Shown here: in pieces, positions 52,410-61,330 of the stretch
How the letters are laid out: each line of letters begins with the position of its first letter
Numbering within the stretch: position 1 is the first letter of the stretch
Assembly: GCF_023502325.1 (NCBI RefSeq)
Contig: NZ_JAMFLZ010000002.1
Location: 62,001-126,000 of the forward strand
Length of the DNA stretch: 64,000 bases
Origin: Wocania_A spongiicola
Lineage (GTDB): Bacteria; Bacteroidota; Bacteroidia; Flavobacteriales; Flavobacteriaceae
Direction: 5' to 3'
The notes under the pieces: model-generated
What the model saw: only the letters and a program-made list of their open reading frames with translations
The model's database searches: none
Told to the model about the DNA's origin: nothing
Program-made: the position numbers and the translations under genes

Positions 52410-53207
52410 ATGAAAAAATTACTTGTCATTCTTGCTTTTTTTGTTTCTATAAGTGCAGTTTCTCAAACCGTTAAAAGAATTGAAGTTTCAGGAAATATTA
52501 TAGTTGAAGGAAGTGATATTATTGGCATTACAATTTTTAATGTATCCACAGGTATAGGTACTATTACTGATGAAAAAGGCGAATTTAAATTAAATGTAGC
52601 ATTGAATGATACTATTGAAGTAAGTGCATTGCAATATCAAAATATAAGTTTTATTGTAAATAAAGATATTATTGAATCTAAAAAAATTAAACTTTTTTTA
52701 ATTGAAGAGATAAATAAATTAGATGAGATTGTTGTAACTAAAAATAAGCTTTCAGGAAACCTAAAAACTGATATAAAAACCACCAAATTGTTTAAGCCTA
52801 AGTTAGATGCTTTGTATTTTGGAGTAAAGAATAATAAGGATTATAATTTTGAAAATGATGCGATATCAAAAGTTGATAATATTAGTATTGATAGACAACA
52901 TAAGCCTATGGTTAATGGATTGAATATTGTTAATGTAGTAGATCAATTATTAATTCCTTTGTTTAGATCAGAGGTTCCTAATAAGGAAAAAGTGGGTGTT
53001 CCTGATGTTCCTGTAGAATCAATTAAATACTATTTTGGCTCTGAGTTTTTAGTTGATAATTTTGATATTCCTAAACACAGGGTTGAAGAATTTATCCGAT
53101 TTGTAGAAACAGAAAACTTTGATTTTACTTTGCTGAATTATGGCAAAGAAATAGAGTTTTTGGAGCTTCTAAATAAAAAAAGCACAGAGTTTTTAACAAA
53201 AAATTAA
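52410..53207 (+). CDS. Carboxypeptidase-regulatory-like domain protein, paralogue 1
   Basis: 265 residues, signal peptide to SAVSQ (19). Residues 20-105 form a CarboxypepD_reg-like seven-strand domain (IEVSGNIIVEGSDIIGITIFNVSTGIGTITDEKGEFKLNVALNDTIEVSALQYQ), ending in LDEIVVTKNKLSGNLKTDI (106-124), which looks like the TonB box of SusC-type receptors. But no plug or barrel follows: the rest is a 140-residue helical domain ending in EFIRFVETENFDFTLLNYGKEIEFLELLNKKSTEFL. First of three tandem paralogues. Role unknown. Confidence 0.75.
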   Translation: MKKLLVILAFFVSISAVSQTVKRIEVSGNIIVEGSDIIGITIFNVSTGIGTITDEKGEFKLNVALNDTIEVSALQYQNISFIVNKDIIESKKIKLFLIEEINKLDEIVVTKNKLSGNLKTDIKTTKLFKPKLDALYFGVKNNKDYNFENDAISKVDNISIDRQHKPMVNGLNIVNVVDQLLIPLFRSEVPNKEKVGVPDVPVESIKYYFGSEFLVDNFDIPKHRVEEFIRFVETENFDFTLLNYGKEIEFLELLNKKSTEFLTKN

Positions 53208-53301
53208 AAGCAATTTTTAATTTCTTTAAGATTAGAAATGCGTTCTTTATACCAGTGATTTTTTTAATATTAAGTTATATCACTATAATAATTTATAAAA
53301 T

Positions 53302-54114
53302 TTGGTACAAAAATTAGCTTTCTTATTATTTGCCTTATTATCATTTGTTATACATGGTCAAACTATTAACAGAATAGAAGTAAAAGGACTGATTACTTCC
53401 AGTGTTAATGAGGTAGAAAATGTTACAGTTTATAATACATCATCTAATAAAGGAGCAATAACCAATGCTAAGGGTGAATTTGTTATTAAGATAGCTTTAA
53501 ATGATATTATTGAAATATCTGCTTTGCAATTCGAAACGGTCTCCGTCAATATTGATGCTGAAACAATAGAGTCTAAGCAACTAAAAATACATTTGGTAGA
53601 ACAAGTTAATACATTGGATGCTGTTTTATTATCGTCAGGACTTTCTGGAAATATAGAAACAGATATCTTAAATGTTAAAACTGTAGACCCTATAGCTATT
53701 GATATGGGTAATATGAATATAGACTATGAGTATAATGATGACAACGCCTTTGATAACTCGGTTGTAAATAATCACTTAACATCAATATTAGACCCTGAAG
53801 CGCGTAATTATTTACCTGATGTTGGTAAAATACTTAAGTTAATATTAAAAAAAAATCCATTAAGTTTTCGGAAAAAACTTTTTGAAAAACAAGTAGAAGA
53901 AAAAATGCCTAGAGACTTACTAGATGTTTATTCAAACAAAAACCTTAATGAAACCTTTAATATACCTTTAGATGAGGTTGACCAATTTTTAGCATTTATT
54001 GATAAGAATGGAATGAATTTTGAGCTTTTAGAAGATGAAAACGAAGTATATTTAATTGACTTTTTAATTAAACAAAGCAAAGCGTTTTTGAAATTAAAGG
54101 ATGCAAAAAATTAA
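53302..54114 (+). CDS. Carboxypeptidase-regulatory-like domain protein, paralogue 2
   Basis: 270 residues with the same plan as its neighbours: signal peptide ending near VIHGQ (20), a regulatory-like domain (EVKGLITSSVNEVENVTVYNTSSNKGAITNAKGEFVIKIALND), a diverged TonB-box-like stretch (LDAVLLSSGLSGNIETDI) and the C-terminal helical domain with FLAFIDKNGMNFELL. Start is TTG (53302); no ATG fits before the signal peptide. Stop overlaps the next ATG by 14 bases, so translation is coupled. Confidence 0.72.
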   Translation: MVQKLAFLLFALLSFVIHGQTINRIEVKGLITSSVNEVENVTVYNTSSNKGAITNAKGEFVIKIALNDIIEISALQFETVSVNIDAETIESKQLKIHLVEQVNTLDAVLLSSGLSGNIETDILNVKTVDPIAIDMGNMNIDYEYNDDNAFDNSVVNNHLTSILDPEARNYLPDVGKILKLILKKNPLSFRKKLFEKQVEEKMPRDLLDVYSNKNLNETFNIPLDEVDQFLAFIDKNGMNFELLEDENEVYLIDFLIKQSKAFLKLKDAKN

Positions 54115-54901
54115 ACTATTTATTTATTTTATGCTATTGCTTAATATTCAAATAGCAGTATCTCAATCTGTTGAAATTAACGGTAAGGTAGTGAGTAATG
54201 TTAGTGTTGAAAATATACATGTAATAAATAAAACGGCACAAGTTTTTACAACAACAAATAAAGCGGGCGAGTTTACAATTACAGCAAAATTAAATGATAC
54301 AATAATGTTTTCGTCAATTCAGCATATTCAAAAAACTATTACTATTAGTAATAATACAATTTTAATTAGAAAACTAAATGTAAAACTTGAAGAACAAATA
54401 AATAAGTTGGATGAGGTTGTAGTAGGGAAAGTGCTAACAGGAGACTTATTGTCTGATGTTGAAAATGTTGAAGGAGACCCACCAATTAATTTTTTTGATG
54501 TTGGAATACCTGGTTATAAAGGCAAACCTGCAACACAAAGTGAACGACGCCTTAGTGAGGCTGGAGAGTTTAAACCAAAAATGCTTTTAGGACTTCTAAC
54601 AGGTGGGATTCCTCTAAATCCAATATTGAATGGCGTTTCTGGCAGGACAAAAATGTTAAAAAATAGAGTAAAACTTGAAGCAGATGATGAACTGTTGCAT
54701 AATATAAAAGTAAGACTGTCTGAGAGCTTTTTTAGTGTTTATGAACTAGATGAAAGTAAGCATATAGATTTTTTTTATTTCTGTCAAGAGGATGAGAATT
54801 TCAACAATAGGTGCAAAGGCAAAACAGATATTGAGATTTTTGAGTTTTTAAGAGAAAAACTAATAGCATATAAAGCTAATCTTAAAATTGTTAATGATTG
54901 A
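54101..54901 (+). CDS. Carboxypeptidase-regulatory-like domain protein, paralogue 3
   Basis: 266 residues: signal peptide to IAVSQ (about 23), regulatory-like domain (EINGKVVSNVSVENIHVINKTAQVFTTTNKAGEFTITAKLNDTIMF), the TonB-box-like LDEVVVGKVLTGDLLSDV, and a more diverged C-terminal domain with two cysteines (FYFCQEDENFNNRCKGK). Overlaps paralogue 2. A structured RNA copy lies just past its stop. Confidence 0.72.
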   Translation: MQKIKLFIYFMLLLNIQIAVSQSVEINGKVVSNVSVENIHVINKTAQVFTTTNKAGEFTITAKLNDTIMFSSIQHIQKTITISNNTILIRKLNVKLEEQINKLDEVVVGKVLTGDLLSDVENVEGDPPINFFDVGIPGYKGKPATQSERRLSEAGEFKPKMLLGLLTGGIPLNPILNGVSGRTKMLKNRVKLEADDELLHNIKVRLSESFFSVYELDESKHIDFFYFCQEDENFNNRCKGKTDIEIFEFLREKLIAYKANLKIVND

Positions 54902-54913
54902 TTTACTCGTTAT

Positions 54914-54999
54914 GTGTTAGGGATTGTAGCGGCACCCTTTTTTGAGCTACGAAAAAAAGATATAGTAGAAAGCCCGACCTTTAGGTAACACCCAAATGA
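54914..54999 (+). ncRNA. Structured intergenic RNA, copy 2 (Flavo-1-like)
   Basis: TGTTAGGGATTGTAGCGGCA (54914-54933) with CCC completes a GGG/CCC hairpin; CTTTTTT pairs with GAAAAAAAG across GAGCTAC; then GATATAGTAGAAAGCCCGAC and a small ACCT/AGGT stem, closing at ACACCC. The most compact copy. Starts 13 bases after the stop of paralogue 3. Confidence 0.6.
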
Positions 55000-55066
55000 T
55001 TTAAATGTTTTTGGAATGCTTTTTGAAACTAGCAACCTAAAATAATTACTTTAGCAAAAAAATAGC

Positions 55067-55570
55067 ATGAAGTTTACAAAGTCTTTTTTCCTTTTTTTAA
55101 TAATCCCGTTATTAGCATTTACTACGGCACATAAATACTATGTTAGTGTTACCCAGATAAATTATATAAAAGAAAAAGAATCTGTTCAGATAACATCGAG
55201 AATTTTTATTGATGATTTTGAAAATTTATTACGTAAGCGTTATGATGAAAATATAACATTAGCTGATAAAAATGAACTAGAAATTGTTGACACTTACATT
55301 GAAAGATATTTAAACGATAAGATTAAGATTAAGATTAATAATAAGGACGCAAAATTTAATTTTATAGGTAAAGAATACGATGCAGATATTATGAGATGTT
55401 ATCTAGAAATAGAGGGGGTTAAAGCCATTAATACATTTCAAATTACTAATCAGCTATTATTTGATTTATACGAAGAGCAACAAAATATAGTTAAAACAAA
55501 AATAAACGCTAAACAGAAAAGTTATTTGCTTATTCCACAAAAAGATAATGCTTTGTTAAACTTTAATTAA
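55067..55570 (+). CDS. DUF6702 family protein
   Basis: 167 residues, signal-peptide-like N-terminus (to TTAHK, about 21). YYVSVTQINYIKEKESVQITSRIFIDDFENLLRKRYDENITLADKNE (23-69) and NFIGKEYDADIMRCYLEIEGV are the family blocks as I recall them. Function unknown; commonly next to an M1 aminopeptidase gene in flavobacteria, as here. Likely periplasmic. Confidence 0.8.
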   Translation: MKFTKSFFLFLIIPLLAFTTAHKYYVSVTQINYIKEKESVQITSRIFIDDFENLLRKRYDENITLADKNELEIVDTYIERYLNDKIKIKINNKDAKFNFIGKEYDADIMRCYLEIEGVKAINTFQITNQLLFDLYEEQQNIVKTKINAKQKSYLLIPQKDNALLNFN

Positions 55571-55667
55571 AATAAAGTTAATACTCTCTAAAATTTATTA
55601 TTTTCGAAAACTTTTAAAATAAAGAAATGATTGTTTTAAAAGACAATATAAAACACAACTATTTATA

Positions 55668-57974
55668 ATGAAAAAACTTGCTTATTATTTATTGTCTGTA
55701 GCATTTATTACTACAGGTGCATATGCTCAAAATCAAGAAGAACAAAAGCCTCAAAAAGGACATACAAATACTAATAAATTTAAGCAATTGTATGACGAAT
55801 TTTCAACACCAAATATGTATAGAGCAGCATCTGGAGCGCCAGGTGTAGCATATTATCAGCAACAAGCCGATTATAAAATGGATATTGTTTTAGATGATAA
55901 AAATGCTAAGCTATCTGGTTTTGAAACCATTACTTATACTAATAATTCTCCAGATGTTTTAAAGTATTTATGGGTGCAATTAGAACAAAATAAAAGAGCA
56001 AAAGACTCTAAATCGCCTTTAATTGAAGGAAGTGGTGTAGACGTAGTTCAAACACCAGCGAAATTTACAGCTGATTATATGCAAGAACCTTTAGAAAGAG
56101 GTTTTAATATTCTTGAAGTTAAGGATGTAAACGGGAAACCGTTAAGGCATATGATTAATAGAACTATGATGCGTGTAGAATTACCTAAGGCAATGAAATC
56201 TGGTGATAAATTCTCATTCTCAATTAAATGGTGGTATAACATTAACGATCATGTTGTTGAAGATGGGCGTTCTGGTTATGAGTATTTTCCAAAGGATGGT
56301 AATAAAGCGTATGTTATAGCTCAATTTTTTCCAAGAATGGCTGTATATAGTGATGTAGAGGGGTGGCAAAACTCGCAATTTTGGGGGCGCGATGAGTTTG
56401 CTTTACCATTTGGAGATTACGAAGTAAATATTACAGTGCCTGCTGACCATATTTTAGATGGAACAGGTAAGCTTGTAAATAGAAAAGAAGTTTACTCTAA
56501 AACAATGATGCAACGCTACGAGCAAGCAAAAAAGTCTTATGACGAACCTGTTATTATTGTAACTCAAGCAGAAGCTGAAGCTGCAGAAAAAGGATTTTCG
56601 AATGAAACTAAAACTTGGAAATTACATGCAGAGAATGTACGTGATTTTGGGTTTGCAACATCAAGAAAATTTATTTGGGATATGATGGCTGTTAAAATTG
56701 GAGGTAAAGATGTAATGGCAGTATCAATGTACCCTAAAGAAGGAAACCCGCTATGGGAACAATGGTCTACAAAAGCTGTAGCTAGTACTTTAGAAACGTA
56801 TTCAAGGATGACTTTTGATTACCCATATCATAAAGCCATTTCGATACATGCAAAAAGCCAAGGAATGGAATACCCTATGATTTGTTGGAATTATGGTCGC
56901 CCTGATGAAGAAGGAAATTATAGTGACCGTGTAAAATATGGTATGATGGGAGTAATTATTCATGAGGTTGGACATAACTTTTTTCCAATGATTGTGAATA
57001 GTGATGAACGCCAATGGACATGGATGGATGAAGGGTTAAATACTTTTGTGCAATATGTTGCAGAGCAAGATTTTGGAGAAAAATATCCAGAAGCATTATC
57101 GCCACAACACAAAACGTTTCCATCTGATCGTGGGCCAGCACATATGATTGTACCTTATATGGGAGGCAATCAAGATTATATCGCTCCAATTATGACTAAA
57201 GGCCTTAATACCTACCAATTTGGAAACAATGCTTATGGTAAACCAGCAACAGCTTTAAATATTCTAAGAGAAACTGTAATGGGTAAGGAGTTATTTGATT
57301 ATTCGTTTAGAGAATATGCACAGCGTTGGATGTTTAAACACCCAACTCCAGAGGATTTCTTTAGGACTATGGAAGATGCTTCAGCTTTCGATTTAGATTG
57401 GTTTTGGAGAGGTTGGTTTTACACAACTGATTGGGTAGATATTGGTGTTAAAGAAGTAAAAAAGTACTATGTGTCAACTGGTCCTAATCAATATATAAAA
57501 GACTATTTAAAAAAGCATAATAGAAAAGTAAGCGATTTACGTCCATTAGTTTATTTAGTTGAAGAAGGCAGTGAAGAGTTTAAAGAGGAGATGAAAAATG
57601 GAACTCCAGATGAAAATTCAACACCTCTTAAGGAGTATATAATGGATAATTTTACTCCTGAAGAACAAAAAAACATTAAAGCTCCTAAATATTTCTATAA
57701 CATTACGTTCGAAAAACCAGGAGGCTTAGTAATGCCTATTATTGTGGAATATAAATATGCTGACGGAACATCTAAAAAAGAAACGTATCCTGCTCAAATA
57801 TGGAGATTTAATGATAATGAAGTTAGTAAAGCAATAGCATCAGATAAAGAAATTGTTAGTATTTCCGTTGACCCTAATAAAGAAACCGCAGATATTGATA
57901 CATCAAACAATTCTTGGCCTAAAGAAATTAAGCAAAGCGAATTTGATCAATTTAAAGATAAAGTAAAAGGATAA
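55668..57974 (+). CDS. M1 family metallopeptidase (secreted)
   Basis: 768 residues with signal peptide ending AYAQ (21). Zinc site H432-E433-V-G-H436 and E455 at the canonical 18-residue spacing (MGVIIHEVGHNFFPMIVN, WMDEGLNTFVQYVAE). The exopeptidase GAMEN-like loop appears as SQGMEYPM. An N-terminal beta domain (about 50-280) and C-terminal domain complete the fold. Cleaves N-terminal residues from peptides outside the inner membrane; supports peptide use with the POT transporter. Terminator follows. Confidence 0.93.
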   Translation: MKKLAYYLLSVAFITTGAYAQNQEEQKPQKGHTNTNKFKQLYDEFSTPNMYRAASGAPGVAYYQQQADYKMDIVLDDKNAKLSGFETITYTNNSPDVLKYLWVQLEQNKRAKDSKSPLIEGSGVDVVQTPAKFTADYMQEPLERGFNILEVKDVNGKPLRHMINRTMMRVELPKAMKSGDKFSFSIKWWYNINDHVVEDGRSGYEYFPKDGNKAYVIAQFFPRMAVYSDVEGWQNSQFWGRDEFALPFGDYEVNITVPADHILDGTGKLVNRKEVYSKTMMQRYEQAKKSYDEPVIIVTQAEAEAAEKGFSNETKTWKLHAENVRDFGFATSRKFIWDMMAVKIGGKDVMAVSMYPKEGNPLWEQWSTKAVASTLETYSRMTFDYPYHKAISIHAKSQGMEYPMICWNYGRPDEEGNYSDRVKYGMMGVIIHEVGHNFFPMIVNSDERQWTWMDEGLNTFVQYVAEQDFGEKYPEALSPQHKTFPSDRGPAHMIVPYMGGNQDYIAPIMTKGLNTYQFGNNAYGKPATALNILRETVMGKELFDYSFREYAQRWMFKHPTPEDFFRTMEDASAFDLDWFWRGWFYTTDWVDIGVKEVKKYYVSTGPNQYIKDYLKKHNRKVSDLRPLVYLVEEGSEEFKEEMKNGTPDENSTPLKEYIMDNFTPEEQKNIKAPKYFYNITFEKPGGLVMPIIVEYKYADGTSKKETYPAQIWRFNDNEVSKAIASDKEIVSISVDPNKETADIDTSNNSWPKEIKQSEFDQFKDKVKG

Positions 57975-57983
57975 ATTTTATTT

Positions 57984-58014
57984 AAAAGCCAACTTTAATA
58001 GTTGGCTTTTTTTA
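57984..58014 (+). terminator. M1 peptidase gene terminator
   Basis: AAAAGCCAACT (57984-57994), loop TTAAT, AGTTGGCTTTT (58000-58010), then TTT. Confidence 0.85.
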
Positions 58015-58033
58015 TTCTACCAAAACAACTCAC

Positions 58034-58041
58034 TATATTTG
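58034..58041 (+). promoter_or_regulatory. -7 box TATATTTG at tatA
   Basis: Exact TAnnTTTG match ending four bases before the GTG start at 58046, which implies a leaderless tatA transcript. No TTG is found at the usual -33 position. Confidence 0.5.
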
Positions 58042-58045
58042 TACT

Positions 58046-58333
58046 GTGATTTATCAAACTACATTTTTATTTATAAGCGGAGGAGAAATAGCTTTCATAC
58101 TATTTATCGTTATTATGGTTTTCGGTGCCGACAAATTACCTGAGATAGCTCGTGGTTTAGGGAAAGGAATGCGCACGCTTAAAGACGCTACTAACGATAT
58201 TAAACATGAGATTACCAAAACTGCCGAAAACAACGGTATAGATACAAGCATTACTAAAGATGTAAAAAAAGAGCTGGATAAAGTAAAAGAAGACCTTGAT
58301 GATTTTACAGGCTCTGTAAAGCGTAAACTATAA
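58046..58333 (+). CDS. tatA: Twin-arginine translocase subunit TatA
   Basis: 95 residues: a short N-terminal part, one membrane helix (GEIAFILFIVIMVFGADKLPE, 13-33), then the amphipathic helix IARGLGKGMRTLKDATNDIKHEI (34-56) and an acidic/basic tail. The FG-hinge (FGADKLPE) is diagnostic. Exports folded proteins with a twin-arginine signal. The start is GTG at 58046; no ATG exists before the helix. Confidence 0.9.
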   Translation: MIYQTTFLFISGGEIAFILFIVIMVFGADKLPEIARGLGKGMRTLKDATNDIKHEITKTAENNGIDTSITKDVKKELDKVKEDLDDFTGSVKRKL

Positions 58334-58359
58334 TTTGGCATCCATAGCCTAGTTGAAGG

Positions 58360-58522
58360 TTTTTGGCGTTCCCACAAAATGTGGTCAGGCTTTCCGCTAT
58401 ATCTTTCTTGTGCTGTACTTGTTTCTGTACCTCATCAAGTATTTCTATATATTTTAAAATAAGTTTTAAATCAAACTTATAGTTAAGCACAAAAAAGGAT
58501 GTCGCTGCAATCCTTAACGCAA
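58360..58522 (-). ncRNA. Structured intergenic RNA, copy 4 (Flavo-1-like, long variable arm)
   Basis: Read on the minus strand: GCGTTAAGGATTGCAGCGAC (58520-58501) then ATCCT closes AGGAT/ATCCT; CTTTTTTGTGCT pairs with AGCACAAGAAAG at a distance of about 80 bases (12 pairs, one G-U); GATATAGCGGAAAGCCTGAC; CCAC/GTGG stem; end GGGAACGCC. The long insertion in the second arm marks it out. Convergent with tatA. Confidence 0.6.
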
Positions 58523-58551
58523 CCAATCTGCCAAGATTCTATTAAAAAAGG

Positions 58552-59196
58552 TTATTTTTTTCTACTAATAGTTAAACCATCCCTAATTGGTAATACTACA
58601 GTTTCAACCCTCTTATCATTTTTTAACAGACGATTATATTCTATTAAAGCAGGAGTAGAAGTATCTTCTTTTTTAAACGTGGTTTCTAATATTTTGCCAC
58701 TCCAAAGTACATTGTCAGATAAAATAATGCCTCCAGAATTTAATTTGTCAATTATAGCATCAAAATAATTAGAGTAATTTTCTTTATCTGCATCAATAAA
58801 AATTAAATCGAAAGTTTTATCAAGCTTTGGAATAATCTCTAAGGCATTACCTAAATGCTGAACTATTTGATTGCCATAGTTAGATTTGTCAAAGTATTTT
58901 CTAGAAAAATCGTATAACTCTTCATTTATATCAATAGTATGTAGCTCGCCATTGACTTGTATCCCTTCTGCTAAACATAATGCAGAATACCCTGTATAAG
59001 TACCAATTTCTAATACATTTTTTGGATTAACCAATTTAGAAATCATACTCAATACACGACCCTGATAATGCCCACTAAGCATACGTGGTTGCAATATTTT
59101 TTGGTAAGTTTCTCTATTTAGTTTCTGTAATAATACTGGTTCGTCTTCAGAATGTTTTACAACATAATCATCAATGTTTTCTGGTATAAAATGCAT
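58552..59196 (-). CDS. O-methyltransferase, class I (SAM-dependent)
   Basis: 214 residues of Methyltransf_3 (catechol/caffeoyl-CoA O-methyltransferase-like). Motif I VLEIGTYTGYSALCLAEGI, metal-binding and motif III LIFIDADKENYSNYFDAIIDKLNSGGIILSDNVLWSG. Methyl acceptor unknown; divalent metal Asp residues kept. Start ATG at 59196. Single gene. Confidence 0.9.
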   Translation of the reverse strand: MHFIPENIDDYVVKHSEDEPVLLQKLNRETYQKILQPRMLSGHYQGRVLSMISKLVNPKNVLEIGTYTGYSALCLAEGIQVNGELHTIDINEELYDFSRKYFDKSNYGNQIVQHLGNALEIIPKLDKTFDLIFIDADKENYSNYFDAIIDKLNSGGIILSDNVLWSGKILETTFKKEDTSTPALIEYNRLLKNDKRVETVVLPIRDGLTISRKK

Positions 59197-59386
59197 CTAT
59201 TTACCAGACCTGTTAGGTCTATTTAAGTTAATTAAAAATCAAAAGTATTACTTTTTTATGTATCGGTTTTCATTAAATCATCTTAATTGCAATTTGTAAA
59301 GTCTATAATGCAGTTGGTCGGAAACTAGTTTTAATAACTAAATTTATCAAGTTTCTTTGATGTTTAAATAGATTAAATTTACAATT

Positions 59387-61330
59387 ATGAAGAAAATAAT
59401 TTTACTAATCCTTATTACTTTAATAATTCCTATAATAATCATTGATGATACGAGTAAAAACCCTAGCTATCATTATGATAATTATCCTGATTTACCAAAA
59501 GATGAAAATTGGGAGTATGTTAAAGAGCGTGTGTTTAACGGTTATGGCGAAAGGGTGTATAAGTATAATGGACCTATTTTATATAAACTTATCAATGCGA
59601 CATCAAAAGATAGTCTAGCAATGAATATAATTATGGAAGAACTAAGACTTTTGTTGCCAAATAAAGAAATTGGTTACCTTAAGAATTATGTAGGTAAAGT
59701 ATTTAATGATACTCTTCCAAATAGAGAGACTAATAAAAATGTTAATCATTATAAATTTTCAGATTTAACAAAAGTGACAATTAATTTACATTTTGAAGAA
59801 AATGAAGGATTCAGTAATTGGTTTAATTATAATATGACTTCTGGTTTTAAAATTTACAATGGAGAACCTACATTTTATTCAAAAAAAAATGGAATATCTG
59901 GGCTTTTTCAGGCTGATTTACAATATGTATTTACTAGTAGTTCTACTTTGAAACAAAGAAAAAGAGAAATTCAAAGAGATATTATTAGGACAATGGCATG
60001 TGCTCAATTTTTTCAAAGCAAAAAAGATAAAATAGTCAATTCTAGAAACTCGATATTGAATAACAAAGAGAATGTTAGTATGGGAAGTCAATTTAGTGAA
60101 TTGGATAAGTTTTTATTACAAAAATTATACTCACCTAACTTAAAGAAGGAGTTTAAAGCTTATATGTATAAAACTTATCCTTGGAATTATGCAAGCAATT
60201 ATATAAATAGGGAGAAAACAAAGGTTTTTGCTATTTGGACAAGTATTATGTTAGGTGTAATCCTTTTTGTTTTAGGTTTTAGCCTTTTTTATAGAAGAAA
60301 ATATAAACACCTTTATTATAGTTATTTTGCTCCTGTTTTGTATTTTATGATATGCATTCTGTATGTTTTTAAAATATTTACTTATATGACTAAGCCTTAT
60401 GAATTTGAACATTGGCGTCAATATATAAGTATTCATGTTATTTTTATAATAGTTGCATTATTGATTGCTTTGTTCTTAATGCTTTTTGATAAATTTATTG
60501 TTAAAAACAACATGAGTTTTACATTGCAAATAACTCTTAAAACGGTGTTTACTTTTTTTGTTTGTATTGCTCCGGTCGCTGCTATCTTTTTTTTAGAAAA
60601 CAATAGTAATACATCTTGGTTTAGTTTAAATCCATTTTTATTATTGGTATTTACTTTTGCTATGAGTAGAGGGTTGTTACTGTATATTGAAAACTTTTCA
60701 GACTCTTTAGTAAAACAAAAAGATATAGAGTTAAGTCGTTTAAAAGAAGTAAATGCTCAAGCCGAGGTCAAATTATTGCAATCGCAAATAAATCCACATT
60801 TTTTATACAATGCCTTAAATTCAATAGCCAGCTTAGCGCATAAAAATGCTGATAAAACGGAAAAAATGGCATTGTCATTATCCGATTTGTTTAAGTACTC
60901 CATTAATAAAAAAGGACAAAAAATGAGCACGGTTGCCGATGAGGTAGACATGGTGAAAAATTATTTAGATATTGAACAAATACGTTTTGGAGACCGCTTA
61001 CAATTTTCAATAGAGGTAGATAAAAATGTTGAATCTGTAAAAATCCCTATGTTTATTATTCAGCCTTTGGTTGAAAATGCTGTAAAGCATGGTGTTTCTA
61101 AAATTGAAAAAAATGGAAAGATTATTCTGAAAATTAAAAATAGTGAAATAGGTCTTGATATTATAGTCGAAGATAATGGACCTCAATTCCTTGAAGGCTT
61201 GGTAAGTGGTCACGGATTACAAACGGTATTCGATTTATTGAGATTAACCTATGAAGAAAAAGCATCACTTAGTTGGGAAAATACACCAGTAAAGCATATC
61301 AAAATTACTATTGAAAAAACTGTGATATAA
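59387..61330 (+). CDS. LytS-type sensor histidine kinase with large extracytoplasmic domain
   Basis: 647 residues: N-terminal membrane helix (1-20), extracytoplasmic domain about 25-275 rich in Asn/Tyr, five hydrophobic helices from 280 to 430, then His_kinase (PF06580-type) with phospho-acceptor H471 in QSQINPHFLYNALNSIASLA and an ATPase with NxxxN box VENAVKHGV and GHGLQTVFDLLRLTY. Signals to the LytTR regulator whose ATG overlaps this stop by one base. The N-terminal domain is not recognised. Confidence 0.9.
   Translation: MKKIILLILITLIIPIIIIDDTSKNPSYHYDNYPDLPKDENWEYVKERVFNGYGERVYKYNGPILYKLINATSKDSLAMNIIMEELRLLLPNKEIGYLKNYVGKVFNDTLPNRETNKNVNHYKFSDLTKVTINLHFEENEGFSNWFNYNMTSGFKIYNGEPTFYSKKNGISGLFQADLQYVFTSSSTLKQRKREIQRDIIRTMACAQFFQSKKDKIVNSRNSILNNKENVSMGSQFSELDKFLLQKLYSPNLKKEFKAYMYKTYPWNYASNYINREKTKVFAIWTSIMLGVILFVLGFSLFYRRKYKHLYYSYFAPVLYFMICILYVFKIFTYMTKPYEFEHWRQYISIHVIFIIVALLIALFLMLFDKFIVKNNMSFTLQITLKTVFTFFVCIAPVAAIFFLENNSNTSWFSLNPFLLLVFTFAMSRGLLLYIENFSDSLVKQKDIELSRLKEVNAQAEVKLLQSQINPHFLYNALNSIASLAHKNADKTEKMALSLSDLFKYSINKKGQKMSTVADEVDMVKNYLDIEQIRFGDRLQFSIEVDKNVESVKIPMFIIQPLVENAVKHGVSKIEKNGKIILKIKNSEIGLDIIVEDNGPQFLEGLVSGHGLQTVFDLLRLTYEEKASLSWENTPVKHIKITIEKTVI

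Noticed and set aside
56802..57189. Antisense frames inside the M1 peptidase gene
   Set aside because: They overlap the zinc-site region of a clear gene and have no signals of their own.
58054..58526. Minus-strand frames across tatA and copy 4 of the RNA
   Set aside because: One is antisense to tatA, the other follows the RNA's conserved blocks; the covariation argues for RNA, not protein.
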